From NCBI GenBank assembly GCA_900318825.1, contig ONMB01000006.1:1-64000 (forward strand): 64,000 bases of DNA. Direction: 5' to 3'. The translations under genes were made by a program, and so were the position numbers. Position 1 is the stretch's first letter. Each line of letters opens with the position of its first letter. Shown here in pieces: positions 10,637 to 18,557 of the stretch. This stretch comes from an uncultured Ruminococcus sp. (lineage in GTDB: Bacteria; Bacillota; Clostridia; Oscillospirales; Ruminococcaceae). The notes under the pieces were generated by a model. The model saw only the letters and a program-made list of their open reading frames with translations, had not been told where the DNA came from and did no database searches.

Positions 10637-10951
10637 TTACTTAACCTCCATAACAACGTCTACGCCTGCGGGGATCTCGAGCTTGTCAAGAGCAGCTGTT
10701 GTCTTCTCAGTAGGACGGATAACGTCTACGAGTCTCTTGTGAGTTCTCATCTCGAACTGCTCGCGGCTATCCTTGTACTTGTGTACAGCACGGAGGATAG
10801 TAACGATCTCCTTGTCTGTGGGGAGCGGGATAGGTCCTGAAACTCTTGCACCGCTTCTCTTAGCTGCTTCAACGATCTTAGCTGCTGCGATATCAACAGT
10901 AGCGTGATCGTAACCCTTGATCTTGAATCTGATCTTTTCGTTGACTGCCAT
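10637..10951 (-). CDS. rpsJ: 30S ribosomal protein S10
   Basis: First gene of the S10-spc operon, 104 residues; also NusE, a transcription antitermination partner of NusB. The core [15 protein letters not shown] and [14 protein letters not shown] segments are clear. The ATG at 10951 has AAGGAGG upstream. It is transcribed from the promoter at 11272-11300 through a leader of about 314 bases. Confidence 0.96.
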   Translation of the reverse strand: MAVNEKIRFKIKGYDHATVDIAAAKIVEAAKRSGARVSGPIPLPTDKEIVTILRAVHKYKDSREQFEMRTHKRLVDVIRPTEKTTAALDKLEIPAGVDVVMEVK

Positions 10952-11265
10952 TATTTTCGCCTCCTTGAAAAATTTACGGGGACGCTTGCTGGGACTTCAC
11001 ACGTTTCCGTGTGTTTCTTGCCTTATCTGATAAAAAAGCCCGAAAAACCGTTGTTTTCCGAGCTGTAACAGACATATTGAGACACAAGTAGAGCATAAAC
11101 GCGCACACGCAAGCTGCGCGTTATGAAACCACAAACTGTGTTCACTATCCCATTCGCCCGGTTTAAAATCGGACATACTCCACGGAAATTACCTGCCATA
11201 CCGGCAGCAACCTTCCGTTTCAACGCATATCTTCTGCAGTCAGCGCACTTTCAGCGCGCTCAACA
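10952..11265 (-). promoter_or_regulatory. long structured leader of the S10 operon (candidate attenuator)
   Basis: The stretch between rpsJ and its promoter has no convincing gene. It contains a GC-rich stem (AACGCGCA at 11098-11105 with TGCGCGTT at 11115-11122), an intrinsic terminator at 11031-11064, and a small inverted repeat around the CACACG/CGTGTG near 11000. A terminator inside the leader suggests transcription attenuation. A 66-codon ORF crossing the region stops at the terminator and has no good start, so it was not called. Confidence 0.55.
11031..11064 (-). terminator. intrinsic terminator inside the S10 leader
   Basis: On the minus strand an 11-bp stem (AGCTCGGAAAA with TTTTTCGGGCT) is followed by six T. 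Two of the pairs are G-U on the minus-strand RNA but mismatches on the other strand, so the hairpin is built for minus-strand transcription, toward rpsJ. Confidence 0.7.
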
Positions 11266-11271
11266 GGTATA

Positions 11272-11300
11272 ATTTTACCATATTTTCCGTCAGATTGCAA
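11272..11300 (-). promoter_or_regulatory. S10 operon promoter
   Basis: TTGCAA (11295-11300), 17-base spacer, TAAAAT (11272-11277) with a TGG extended -10. It would start transcription near 11265. Confidence 0.7.
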
Positions 11301-11375
11301 TAGGGACAGGGCGAAAGTTTGTGAATTATTTTGTAAATTTTTTGTGAACGATAATTTAGTTTTAACTAATAATGC

Positions 11376-11402
11376 AGCAAGGGAGCTTTCCGCTCCCCTG
11401 CT
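11376..11402 (-). terminator. hairpin after the anti-sigma gene
   Basis: An 11-bp stem AGCAGGGGAGC/GCTCCCTTGCT with a GGAAA loop lies about 25 bases after the 11426 stop. The following bases are AT-rich but not a clean T-run, so termination is likely but not certain. Confidence 0.5.
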
Positions 11403-11425
11403 ATTATATATGTGTGCTGAACAGA

Positions 11426-12508
11426 TCAATGAAAAACATCGCTGTCAAGGCAAGCAGCCTCAGGATCTTTCGGTCCGTTCGTTGAAGGACCTCCGACAAG
11501 CAGGCAATCATCTGACGGCTCATTTAGCTGAGCCTTTGTTCTGAGGTCAATTGCATTGATAAAAGCTGAGAGCGCTTCTGCCGGAACGTCACCGTGGACA
11601 GTGAGTTCTCCTACGAAATTAGTCTCGGGGAACTTGATAATAACCACTTTTCCTTCAATGATCGATTCTCCTTCGCCGGAAGCTCCGAATATCTCGCATT
11701 CTTTCCTGCCGTATCCACCTGTCAGAACCAGTTTTTCCGGCTTGCCCATATCCGCTTCCAAACGCTTGCAGATCTTATCATATGAACCGTTCACATTATA
11801 GAACCAGCTCGGAGCAATGCTCGCATCCACGTCATTGACGGGCGGATCATAATATAATATGCCCCCCTCTACTGCGACAAATTTATCAGGTACCTTATTA
11901 TGGAATACCATCTGATAATTACCCTTCAGATACGAAGGATCATCGTCCTCTAAGGCAACGATCGCCCTCGGCACCTCTATTGCTTCAAGAGCTTGAGTCG
12001 GAACCTCTTCGCCCATCGGGTGATCTGCGGTTTCCTGTTCCGGAGCTGTCACGGTTGTCACAGGCTCTGCCGCAGTCTCACTCTCAGGCTTAGACTCTTC
12101 CTCAGCGCCAGCCGGATCTAAGGTCTCAGCCTCAGCCACTGCATAGGTCCCTGTTACAGTTACAGTAACAGTCTCAGTTTCAGGCTCAGTCGCAGCGGAA
12201 GTCTCGTCCCCCTCAGTCAGAGCCGTTGCCTCCTCAACAGCTGCACCGAGCTTTTTGCCGTCGTTCTTATCGCCTGACGGTGCGAAGTGAAGTGCTCCTA
12301 CTGTTGCTGTGGGTATAATGAGCAGCGCTGCTGCTGTTGCGGCTATCCTTGTATTGAAACGGCGCGTTTTCTGAGTTATTCTTCTCTTTTCCATACTGAT
12401 TCCTCCTTGCAGTTCCGCACGGCGGCGGCAATAATCCGCGGAGAAATCGTGTACCTCTTCGGAATTGAAGGCTTCTTCCGTTATTTTATCCCAGTCAGGT
12501 CTCATCAT
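11426..12508 (-). CDS. putative membrane anti-sigma factor
   Basis: A 360-residue protein. The first 75 residues are cytosolic and charged, with no clear zinc motif. One membrane segment follows (about residues 54-72, ATAAALLIIPTATVGALHF), then a Glu/Thr-rich linker with repeated TVTV runs (about 90-165), then an extracytoplasmic domain of about 180 residues that I do not recognise. Its ATG overlaps the end of the sigma gene by 14 bases, the usual sigma/anti-sigma coupling. The role is inferred from layout and topology, not from a recognised anti-sigma domain. Confidence 0.65.
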   Translation of the reverse strand: MMRPDWDKITEEAFNSEEVHDFSADYCRRRAELQGGISMEKRRITQKTRRFNTRIAATAAALLIIPTATVGALHFAPSGDKNDGKKLGAAVEEATALTEGDETSAATEPETETVTVTVTGTYAVAEAETLDPAGAEEESKPESETAAEPVTTVTAPEQETADHPMGEEVPTQALEAIEVPRAIVALEDDDPSYLKGNYQMVFHNKVPDKFVAVEGGILYYDPPVNDVDASIAPSWFYNVNGSYDKICKRLEADMGKPEKLVLTGGYGRKECEIFGASGEGESIIEGKVVIIKFPETNFVGELTVHGDVPAEALSAFINAIDLRTKAQLNEPSDDCLLVGGPSTNGPKDPEAACLDSDVFH

Positions 12509-13007
12509 ATATTTCTCCTCTCGAATTTCTTAGCTTCTGCTTTATGCGTTCAAACCTTTTCCTTACCGCTCCTTCATTAAGACCGGTCTTTTCTGCGACC
12601 TCTTTCCACGAAAGCCCGTACTCGCATCTCAGCGAAACTATCCTGCGCTCGGTAGAGTTCATACCGTTAAGCAAACTCCTTCTCATAGCGTCCGATTCTA
12701 CATTGGTAATGGTGTCGGGCACTTTCATGGTATCATCGTCGATAGGTTGTTCAAACAGATACTTTCTTTTGTTGCGGCGGTAGATGCTTATGGAAGTGCT
12801 TTTTATCACCTTTACAATATACCCCTTTGTCCTGGGGCTGTCCGGCTCGTCGATCTTTCCGAGTCTGGATACAAGTCTGACAAAAGCGTCATGTACTGCG
12901 TCCTCGGCGAGCTCAGCGTCGTGCAGCACGGCATATGCGATACGGTACATAGGCTGTTCGTAGAGTTCATACAGCTTTTGCAGCTTCAGCGATTGACTCT
13001 GTTCCAT
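12495..13007 (-). CDS. ECF-type RNA polymerase sigma factor
   Basis: A 170-residue sigma-70 family protein. Region 2 (about residues 10-80) contains YRIAYAVLHDAELAEDAVHD, and region 4 (about 115-165) contains the helix-turn-helix LSWKEVAEKTGLNEGAVRKRF. There is no region 1 or 3, so it is of the extracytoplasmic-function class. The ATG has AAGGAGGT upstream. It is co-transcribed with the membrane protein at 11426-12508 and probably controls its own promoter at 13040-13069. Confidence 0.88.
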   Translation of the reverse strand: MEQSQSLKLQKLYELYEQPMYRIAYAVLHDAELAEDAVHDAFVRLVSRLGKIDEPDSPRTKGYIVKVIKSTSISIYRRNKRKYLFEQPIDDDTMKVPDTITNVESDAMRRSLLNGMNSTERRIVSLRCEYGLSWKEVAEKTGLNEGAVRKRFERIKQKLRNSRGEIYDET

Positions 13008-13039
13008 TTTTTCTACCTCCTTCGAGACGTCTCATATAA

Positions 13040-13069
13040 TATAACGCACCTGAGACGGTATTTGTGACA
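13040..13069 (-). promoter_or_regulatory. candidate ECF sigma autoregulated promoter
   Basis: TGTCACA (complement of 13063-13069), 16-base spacer, CGTTATA (complement of 13040-13046) just upstream of the sigma gene. TG-CAC/CGT-type elements with 16-base spacing fit ECF promoters better than sigma-A. A perfect GAGACGTCTC palindrome follows at 13024-13033. Confidence 0.5.
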
Positions 13070-13128
13070 TAAATATGGAAAAAATTTTTGAAGGATAATT
13101 TTATACTATTATAATAATATAAGAGCAG

Positions 13129-13148
13129 ACCGTAGGGGCACTTTCCGG
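13129..13148. repeat. REP-like fragment with ACCGTAGGGGC core
   Basis: A short segment containing GACCGTAGGGGC lies between the ABC operon end and the sigma promoter. The same core occurs at 35807-35816 and, with changes, at 32730 and 38256, so it looks like a worn copy of a dispersed repeat. Confidence 0.4.
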
Positions 13149-13158
13149 GTGAAACTCT

Positions 13159-14145
13159 TTACGTTACAAGTCCCGAACGCTCTATGCCCTCTGTGAAATA
13201 CTTCTGGAGGAATGTGTACATTATCAGCAGAGGCGCTATCGAGATGAGACAGCCTGCCTGCCTCCACGCAGTCTGCTCACGGCGGCTTATCTTCACGGTC
13301 GCGTCACCGAACAGACGGAGTTTCAGCTCGTTCTCAAGATTGCACAGCATCGTTGCGATAGTCTTGGTCTCGCTGAAATACATCGAGCTTATGTAGTAGT
13401 CGTTCCAGTACCATACCACCGAGAAGAGAAATACCGTCAGGAACGACGACAGCGCATTCGGTATCATTACACGCACGAACGTCATAAACGGTCCGCAGCC
13501 GTCGATGTATGCAGCGTCCTCGAGCTCGCGCGGGAGTCCGCGGAAAAACTGCCGGAATATCAGTATCATCAGTCCCGAACGTATACCGTTCGCGGTCATA
13601 GCCGGCAGGTACATCGTCCACATCGTGTCAATTAGGTTCACGTCCGTGCCGAGGAAGAACCTGAACTGGAAATACAGCGGCACGGAGATTATCTGCGTCG
13701 GCACGAGTATCATCAGTATGACTATACCGAAGAGCAGCTTCTTCCCCCTGAAGCTGAACCTCGCAAAGCCGTAGCCGGTCACTGCGCAGGACAGCACCTG
13801 CACCAGCGAGCAGCCGACATTCAGCAGAACGGTGTTCTTCAAGGTGTTCCAGAAGTCCATAGCCTCGATAGTCTCTTTCAGGACGGAGAGCGTTGTCCGC
13901 TTAGGTATCCACACAACGGTCGGATCGCTCATATCGGCGCGTTCGCGGAATGTGCAGCTTATCATATAAATAAGCGGATAGAAGATGATAAAGCCGAGTC
14001 CGCAGAGTATCACAGCCCTGAAAACTACCCACAGCTTATCACCGAGCTCGCGGCGGCGGATATAGCTCCGCTCCTCCTTCGTGAGGGACTGCATACGCAG
14101 TCTGCGGCGCTGCTTTTCACTGAGCTTCGTCTTATTGTCAGTCAT
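13159..14145 (-). CDS. sugar-type ABC transporter permease, MalG class (second pair)
   Basis: A 328-residue integral membrane protein with about six membrane segments (first at about 35-55). The cytosolic ATPase-contact loop (EAA motif) reads LEDAAYIDGCG followed by IP. Class CUT1 importers move oligosaccharides. It is the last gene of the eight-gene operon, 12 bases after its partner permease. The long basic N-terminus (about 30 residues) is ordinary for this class. No ATPase is encoded nearby; a shared MsmK/UgpC-type ATPase elsewhere is the likely partner. Confidence 0.88.
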   Translation of the reverse strand: MTDNKTKLSEKQRRRLRMQSLTKEERSYIRRRELGDKLWVVFRAVILCGLGFIIFYPLIYMISCTFRERADMSDPTVVWIPKRTTLSVLKETIEAMDFWNTLKNTVLLNVGCSLVQVLSCAVTGYGFARFSFRGKKLLFGIVILMILVPTQIISVPLYFQFRFFLGTDVNLIDTMWTMYLPAMTANGIRSGLMILIFRQFFRGLPRELEDAAYIDGCGPFMTFVRVMIPNALSSFLTVFLFSVVWYWNDYYISSMYFSETKTIATMLCNLENELKLRLFGDATVKISRREQTAWRQAGCLISIAPLLIMYTFLQKYFTEGIERSGLVT

Positions 14146-14157
14146 CTCAGCACCTCC

Positions 14158-15093
14158 TCAGTCCACTTCATAGTAAACGAACCTGTTCACTATCGCTGTA
14201 ACTATCGCTATCGCGGCAAGTATTATGCCGAAATACAGCCATGCCATTGCCGAAGCAAGTCCGTAGTTTATATCGACCGTCTGGAAAACGAGTATCCTCT
14301 GCATGACCTCGTTCATAGGATCGGTGAAGGAGTCTATCACCGTGAAGATGAGGTTCGCGAGCACGAACGGGCTCACATACGGGAAAACTATCTTCCAGAA
14401 ATACTCCCACGAAGTCGCGCCCTCTATCTGGGCAGCCTCACGCGCAGAGGGCGGAATGTTCTGGAGCGCCGCAAGAAACAGCAGTATCTGTATGCCGGAG
14501 CTCCACACGATGCCGAAAACATTGTCCGCAACAGCTGTGATAAAGCCGGTTATCCTGCCGCCGCTGCCGTAGCCGAGGAAGTTCATCAGGTCGCTCACTA
14601 GGTCAGTTTTCATAAGCGTCGAGAACTGCGGCTGACCGCTTGTAGTACCGGTAGCGTCCATATCGTCGTTTATGACGCGGAATACAGGTCCGGTAGCTAT
14701 GATGACAGGCAGAAAGAACACCGCTCTCGCAAGAGTCCTGCCGCGGAACTTCTGATTTAGCACCACGGCTATGAAGAGGGAGAATATGAGTATCAGCGGA
14801 GTCTTCCAGAGAGTCTCCAGCAGAGTCTTTTCGAGGTAGTCAACATAATACTGATCCTTGTTCAATGCAGCGGTGTAGTTGTCCAGACCGGTCCATTTCA
14901 TCGTCATATGGCCGTTTTCTATACCGATACTATTGAACGAGTATATCAGCGATTTCCCCAGCGGTATCAGGAAGAACCATATCGTTCCCAACAGCCACAG
15001 GGCTATAAAACCGTAGCCGTAAAGCGCTTTCCGGCGCTCATATGAGAGCTTTGAGCGCTTCACGCCTCCTGAGGGAGCTTTTTTCCGGCTCAT
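14158..15093 (-). CDS. sugar-type ABC transporter permease, MalF class (second pair)
   Basis: A 311-residue membrane protein with six to seven membrane segments, the first at about 28-50. The EAA loop reads REAAQIEGATSWEYFWKIVFP. Its ATG overlaps the stop of the DUF5696 gene (ATGA), so translation is coupled, which argues that this permease pair works with that protein. It has an extended periplasmic stretch between early segments (about residues 145-175). Confidence 0.88.
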   Translation of the reverse strand: MSRKKAPSGGVKRSKLSYERRKALYGYGFIALWLLGTIWFFLIPLGKSLIYSFNSIGIENGHMTMKWTGLDNYTAALNKDQYYVDYLEKTLLETLWKTPLILIFSLFIAVVLNQKFRGRTLARAVFFLPVIIATGPVFRVINDDMDATGTTSGQPQFSTLMKTDLVSDLMNFLGYGSGGRITGFITAVADNVFGIVWSSGIQILLFLAALQNIPPSAREAAQIEGATSWEYFWKIVFPYVSPFVLANLIFTVIDSFTDPMNEVMQRILVFQTVDINYGLASAMAWLYFGIILAAIAIVTAIVNRFVYYEVD

Positions 15094-17915
15094 CAGAACC
15101 TTATTCCCCTTTCCTTTGCAAATTCTTCAACGTACGTCACCCTGCCGTTGAAGTCGATAGTCTTTTTCGCAAGATCGACCTTGACGACAGTTCCGTTGGA
15201 ATAGGTCGTTGTTATAATATCGCCGCTGCGTTCGTAGCCTGTTATAGTGCTCGTGCTGACATCGGCGAGCACAGGTCTCAGCAGCTCATATTCAGCGGCA
15301 GCTGTCTCCGTCCAGTTTGCACAGTCGGCGTAGTAGTATATATCAAACTCGGTATCCGTTATGTCACCGGGCTCAGCCTTCATCATATCGTAGGTGATGC
15401 TGCTTCCGGTCGCAGCCGCCATAAGGAGCATAGTCTCCGGATCGGGCGAGCCGTTCACAGCGGAGATCGCGTAGGGTATCAGACCGTGCATTACGAGCTG
15501 GTAGAACGGTATGTCCTCGTCGAATATGTCGAAACGGCTCGAATTCAGCGGAACGTCCTTGATACGGTTCACATAAGGGAGCGCGTAGGCGTTGGCATTT
15601 TCGGCGAGCAGACCGCTGTCAAGTCTGTCGCTAACCGTCTGGTAGCAGTCGGTGAGCTCGTTCATAGCGTCAGCCCTTGTGATGTGCTTTTTGCCGTAGT
15701 CGCCGTAGAGCGATGTGGTGAGGTCGGCAGCACAGAGACCGTCTATCCCTGCCTTGTCGTAATTCTTCGAGACCTTCCCGAAGACCTTTCCGTAATACTT
15801 CGGCGAGAGCAGTGACTTGTTCTCCTTGGAGCCGTCCGGGACGCCGTAAGCCCTGTCGTAGCTGAGTATCCGCGAATACGAACCGGATACCCTCACTGCC
15901 GAACCGGTAAATGTATAGTAACCGTTGCCGGAGCGGAAGTCCCTGTTGTCGCTGACAGGATAGAGCTCAAAGCCGTTTTCGTCGGCGAAGTCCATGAGCG
16001 AGCGGAAATCCTTCTTGCCGCCGAGCACAAACGCAGGCTTCGCACCGGTATCGACCTTGTTCTTTATACCGTTGCCTGTCCAGTTGGCGTATGAGATGAC
16101 CATATCGTCAACTCCGCTGTCACGGAGGTCGCCGAGGATATCCTCAGCCTCGCTGAAAGTCGTCACGGCTGTTTTCATATTCACAGGTATGCCGATGACC
16201 GAGCGCTTCTTCATAACGCCGCCGAGCATATCGACATAGAGCGGTGCGCTGTTTGGGGAAGTACGTTCCCTGACGCCCTTTTCCTCGGTGAGGTATCTGC
16301 GGTAACGCGCTGCGATATCGGTATAGCCGACGTCCTTGCCGGATATGGGATAATAGCGGAGCTCGATGTCCCCTGAGCCTATCTTTCCGCGCTCAAAGAC
16401 CGTCAGAGCCTCGTTGCTGCCAGCCATACGGTAGGTATCGGTGTTCCTGAGAGTAAATCTGAAATTGCAGGTATTATAGCCTGTATTCGACTGGAGCGGA
16501 GTTTTCGCGGTGAGGAGCGCGTTCGCATCGCCCTGTGCCGCTACTACGAGCATGGCGTTGTTCTCCCTGACTATGCCGTAGACCGGCAGGTAGACCTGTT
16601 CTGTTGCAGTTCCTATCGTCTCCGGAACAGCCGTCACGTCTCTGCCGTAGACACGCTGAGAATATCCGGAAGCATTGCTGCCCTTGCCGTTGTTGAAGCG
16701 TATGAGGGCACCGCTGCCGTCGGGAATGACGAAATATCCGTCCTCGTCCGAAGGAGCCGCTCCGAAGCTGCCGAGGATAGTGACCTCAGTCGCAGTATGG
16801 CGCGGATTATTCTCCTCAATGTCCTCAGCGCGGAGATAAGCCCTGAGGCAGTCCTTTTCGAGGGTGTAGTCCACCGGAAAGCTGAACCCAGCCTTTTTGT
16901 AATCGTATGTCACGCGCACTCCGCCCTCAATATCGCTGACCGTAACAGTGCAGTCGTCGCTGTGTCCAGAGCGGAGAGTGTTATTGTTGCTGCGGTTGTC
17001 GAGGTTGCCGTAGTTGAACAGCCCGGACGAACGCAGCTCGTCTATGAGAAGGTCTGCCGCATCGCTGCCCTCAGCCGCATCTATCGGCGAGGACCACCAT
17101 ATATAGCCGGTCTCCTTGTTTTCGATGCCCATTATGGACGTTCTGTCGTCCACGAGCATACGGAAGCTGTCATTTTCGGCGCAGTAACGGTAATTCCCAT
17201 AGTAATGGCTGCCGCTCTCCGAGAGCCACGCGAAGCTGTCTCCGTTCGTGTAGACCTTTTTGCCGTCCTCGACGCCCTTGCAGGTCAAGACCGCCTCTGT
17301 ACGCTTGTTGTCCAGCGACCTCAGTTCGAGCTTCCTGCCGCCGTCAGTGAGAAAGACGTTCCTGCTGTCAGCAGGCGAAACTATCGTGCTCAACCTGACA
17401 AGCCTGCCGTTTTCGTCAACTGTGACGATATAGTGTCCGGCACGGCTGATATAGCTGGCAGCGCCATTCTCTCCGGAAAGCTCTTTGAATTCCGCAGCCG
17501 CACTGCCGTCCTTGTAGTAGGCTGCACCGTCGAGCTTTTTCAGCCGGCTTATCTCCTTTGAAGCAAGGTCGTACTCCTTCTTCTGCGCGTCGCTCAGCTC
17601 TGACTTCTTTTTAGGCTTGCCGCCTGTGAAGCCGTGTGCCGCCCAGACCTTTTCCTCATAGTCCTTTCCGCGGAGGAAGAACTCCATTCCGTCGGAGCTT
17701 CCGGCGCTTTTCATATACTTTTTCAGTTCATCGTCCCCGTCCTGAGTTATCTCATTTCCGGGTACTGCCACCAACGCACTGCTGCCATCGGCGTGCTCCT
17801 CAACGGTGTCCGGAGCTTTGATGTTATCCTCGCTGCCGGCGTAGATATTTCCGCCGCCGACCAGCATCGAGACCGCGATAAGACATAGCATGAAGCGTTT
17901 TATCCTGTTCCCCAT
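15093..17915 (-). CDS. secreted DUF5696-type protein
   Basis: A 940-residue protein with a clear signal peptide (residues 1-28, hydrophobic FMLCLIAVSMLVGGG). The central part has beta-sandwich-like sequence (about 150-430) and the C-terminal half (about 540-900) reads like a glycoside-hydrolase-type barrel with DMVISYANWTG and GIDGLCAADL segments. I associate this architecture with DUF5696 proteins that sit next to sugar ABC permeases in Firmicutes. No catalytic acid pair is assigned. The start ATG has GTGAGG upstream. It may bind or cleave the transported glycan outside the cell; that is inference. Confidence 0.75.
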   Translation of the reverse strand: MGNRIKRFMLCLIAVSMLVGGGNIYAGSEDNIKAPDTVEEHADGSSALVAVPGNEITQDGDDELKKYMKSAGSSDGMEFFLRGKDYEEKVWAAHGFTGGKPKKKSELSDAQKKEYDLASKEISRLKKLDGAAYYKDGSAAAEFKELSGENGAASYISRAGHYIVTVDENGRLVRLSTIVSPADSRNVFLTDGGRKLELRSLDNKRTEAVLTCKGVEDGKKVYTNGDSFAWLSESGSHYYGNYRYCAENDSFRMLVDDRTSIMGIENKETGYIWWSSPIDAAEGSDAADLLIDELRSSGLFNYGNLDNRSNNNTLRSGHSDDCTVTVSDIEGGVRVTYDYKKAGFSFPVDYTLEKDCLRAYLRAEDIEENNPRHTATEVTILGSFGAAPSDEDGYFVIPDGSGALIRFNNGKGSNASGYSQRVYGRDVTAVPETIGTATEQVYLPVYGIVRENNAMLVVAAQGDANALLTAKTPLQSNTGYNTCNFRFTLRNTDTYRMAGSNEALTVFERGKIGSGDIELRYYPISGKDVGYTDIAARYRRYLTEEKGVRERTSPNSAPLYVDMLGGVMKKRSVIGIPVNMKTAVTTFSEAEDILGDLRDSGVDDMVISYANWTGNGIKNKVDTGAKPAFVLGGKKDFRSLMDFADENGFELYPVSDNRDFRSGNGYYTFTGSAVRVSGSYSRILSYDRAYGVPDGSKENKSLLSPKYYGKVFGKVSKNYDKAGIDGLCAADLTTSLYGDYGKKHITRADAMNELTDCYQTVSDRLDSGLLAENANAYALPYVNRIKDVPLNSSRFDIFDEDIPFYQLVMHGLIPYAISAVNGSPDPETMLLMAAATGSSITYDMMKAEPGDITDTEFDIYYYADCANWTETAAAEYELLRPVLADVSTSTITGYERSGDIITTTYSNGTVVKVDLAKKTIDFNGRVTYVEEFAKERGIRF

Positions 17916-17924
17916 ACGCTCACC

Positions 17925-18554
17925 TCACGTCCTTGTCCTGTAAAACAGCTCGGTGTAGATCGTCGAAAGGAATATCCACATCTGCTGTATCAGCGAAAGG
18001 AAGAGCACCAGCAGAAACAGCATTATCAGCATTGCCGCTATCGTCAGAGCTATCGCCGCGAACGTCTTTGCGGCGGAATACTGGTGTACCGACCTTATCG
18101 CCGAAAACATCAGTATGACAGACCAACCTGTGCCTATGATGCTGACCGCCTGCATAAAAACTGCCTCGTCCTGAATGAGTATGTGCGAGAGCCCGACATT
18201 GACATAGAGCTGGACTATATACGGCACAAGCGCATAGGAGCTGTAAATGCAGATGTTCCGCGCTGTACCCTCGCCGTCGAGCAGAGTACACACGGACCAG
18301 TTACCTATCACCCACGCCCCGAATATGACAAAGCTCCTGACGAGATACGGGAAAACATTGAACGTTTTCTGCTCCGGCATACCGAACTGGAATCCGTAAA
18401 GGCGGCTGTGAGCTATCTGTGCAAAAAAGAGCATAACGATTATCAGCGCCGCTATCCTCAGCGAGCCGGACTTCTTCCAGCGCATATCCTCAAATCCCTC
18501 AACAGGGTGGACAACGGCGTGTTTCACCCACTGTCTCTGTGACAGATCAAGCAT
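17925..18554 (-). CDS. Yip1-family membrane protein
   Basis: A 209-residue integral membrane protein. A cytosolic N-terminus containing WVKHAVVHPVEGFEDMRWKKSGS, the usual Yip1-domain lead-in, is followed by about five membrane segments. Bacterial Yip1 proteins have no settled function. It starts 3 bases after the NHL gene stop with AAAGGAG upstream and is followed after 9 bases by the DUF5696 gene. Confidence 0.78.
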   Translation of the reverse strand: MLDLSQRQWVKHAVVHPVEGFEDMRWKKSGSLRIAALIIVMLFFAQIAHSRLYGFQFGMPEQKTFNVFPYLVRSFVIFGAWVIGNWSVCTLLDGEGTARNICIYSSYALVPYIVQLYVNVGLSHILIQDEAVFMQAVSIIGTGWSVILMFSAIRSVHQYSAAKTFAAIALTIAAMLIMLFLLVLFLSLIQQMWIFLSTIYTELFYRTRT

Positions 18555-18557
18555 AGC

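Noticed and set aside
11023..11223. 66-codon minus-strand ORF in the S10 leader
   Set aside because: It runs into the leader terminator, has no good start and no conserved sequence; the region is better read as a leader RNA.
16797..17561. 254-codon plus-strand ORF opposite the DUF5696 gene
   Set aside because: Shadow frame of a long real gene; no start signal.
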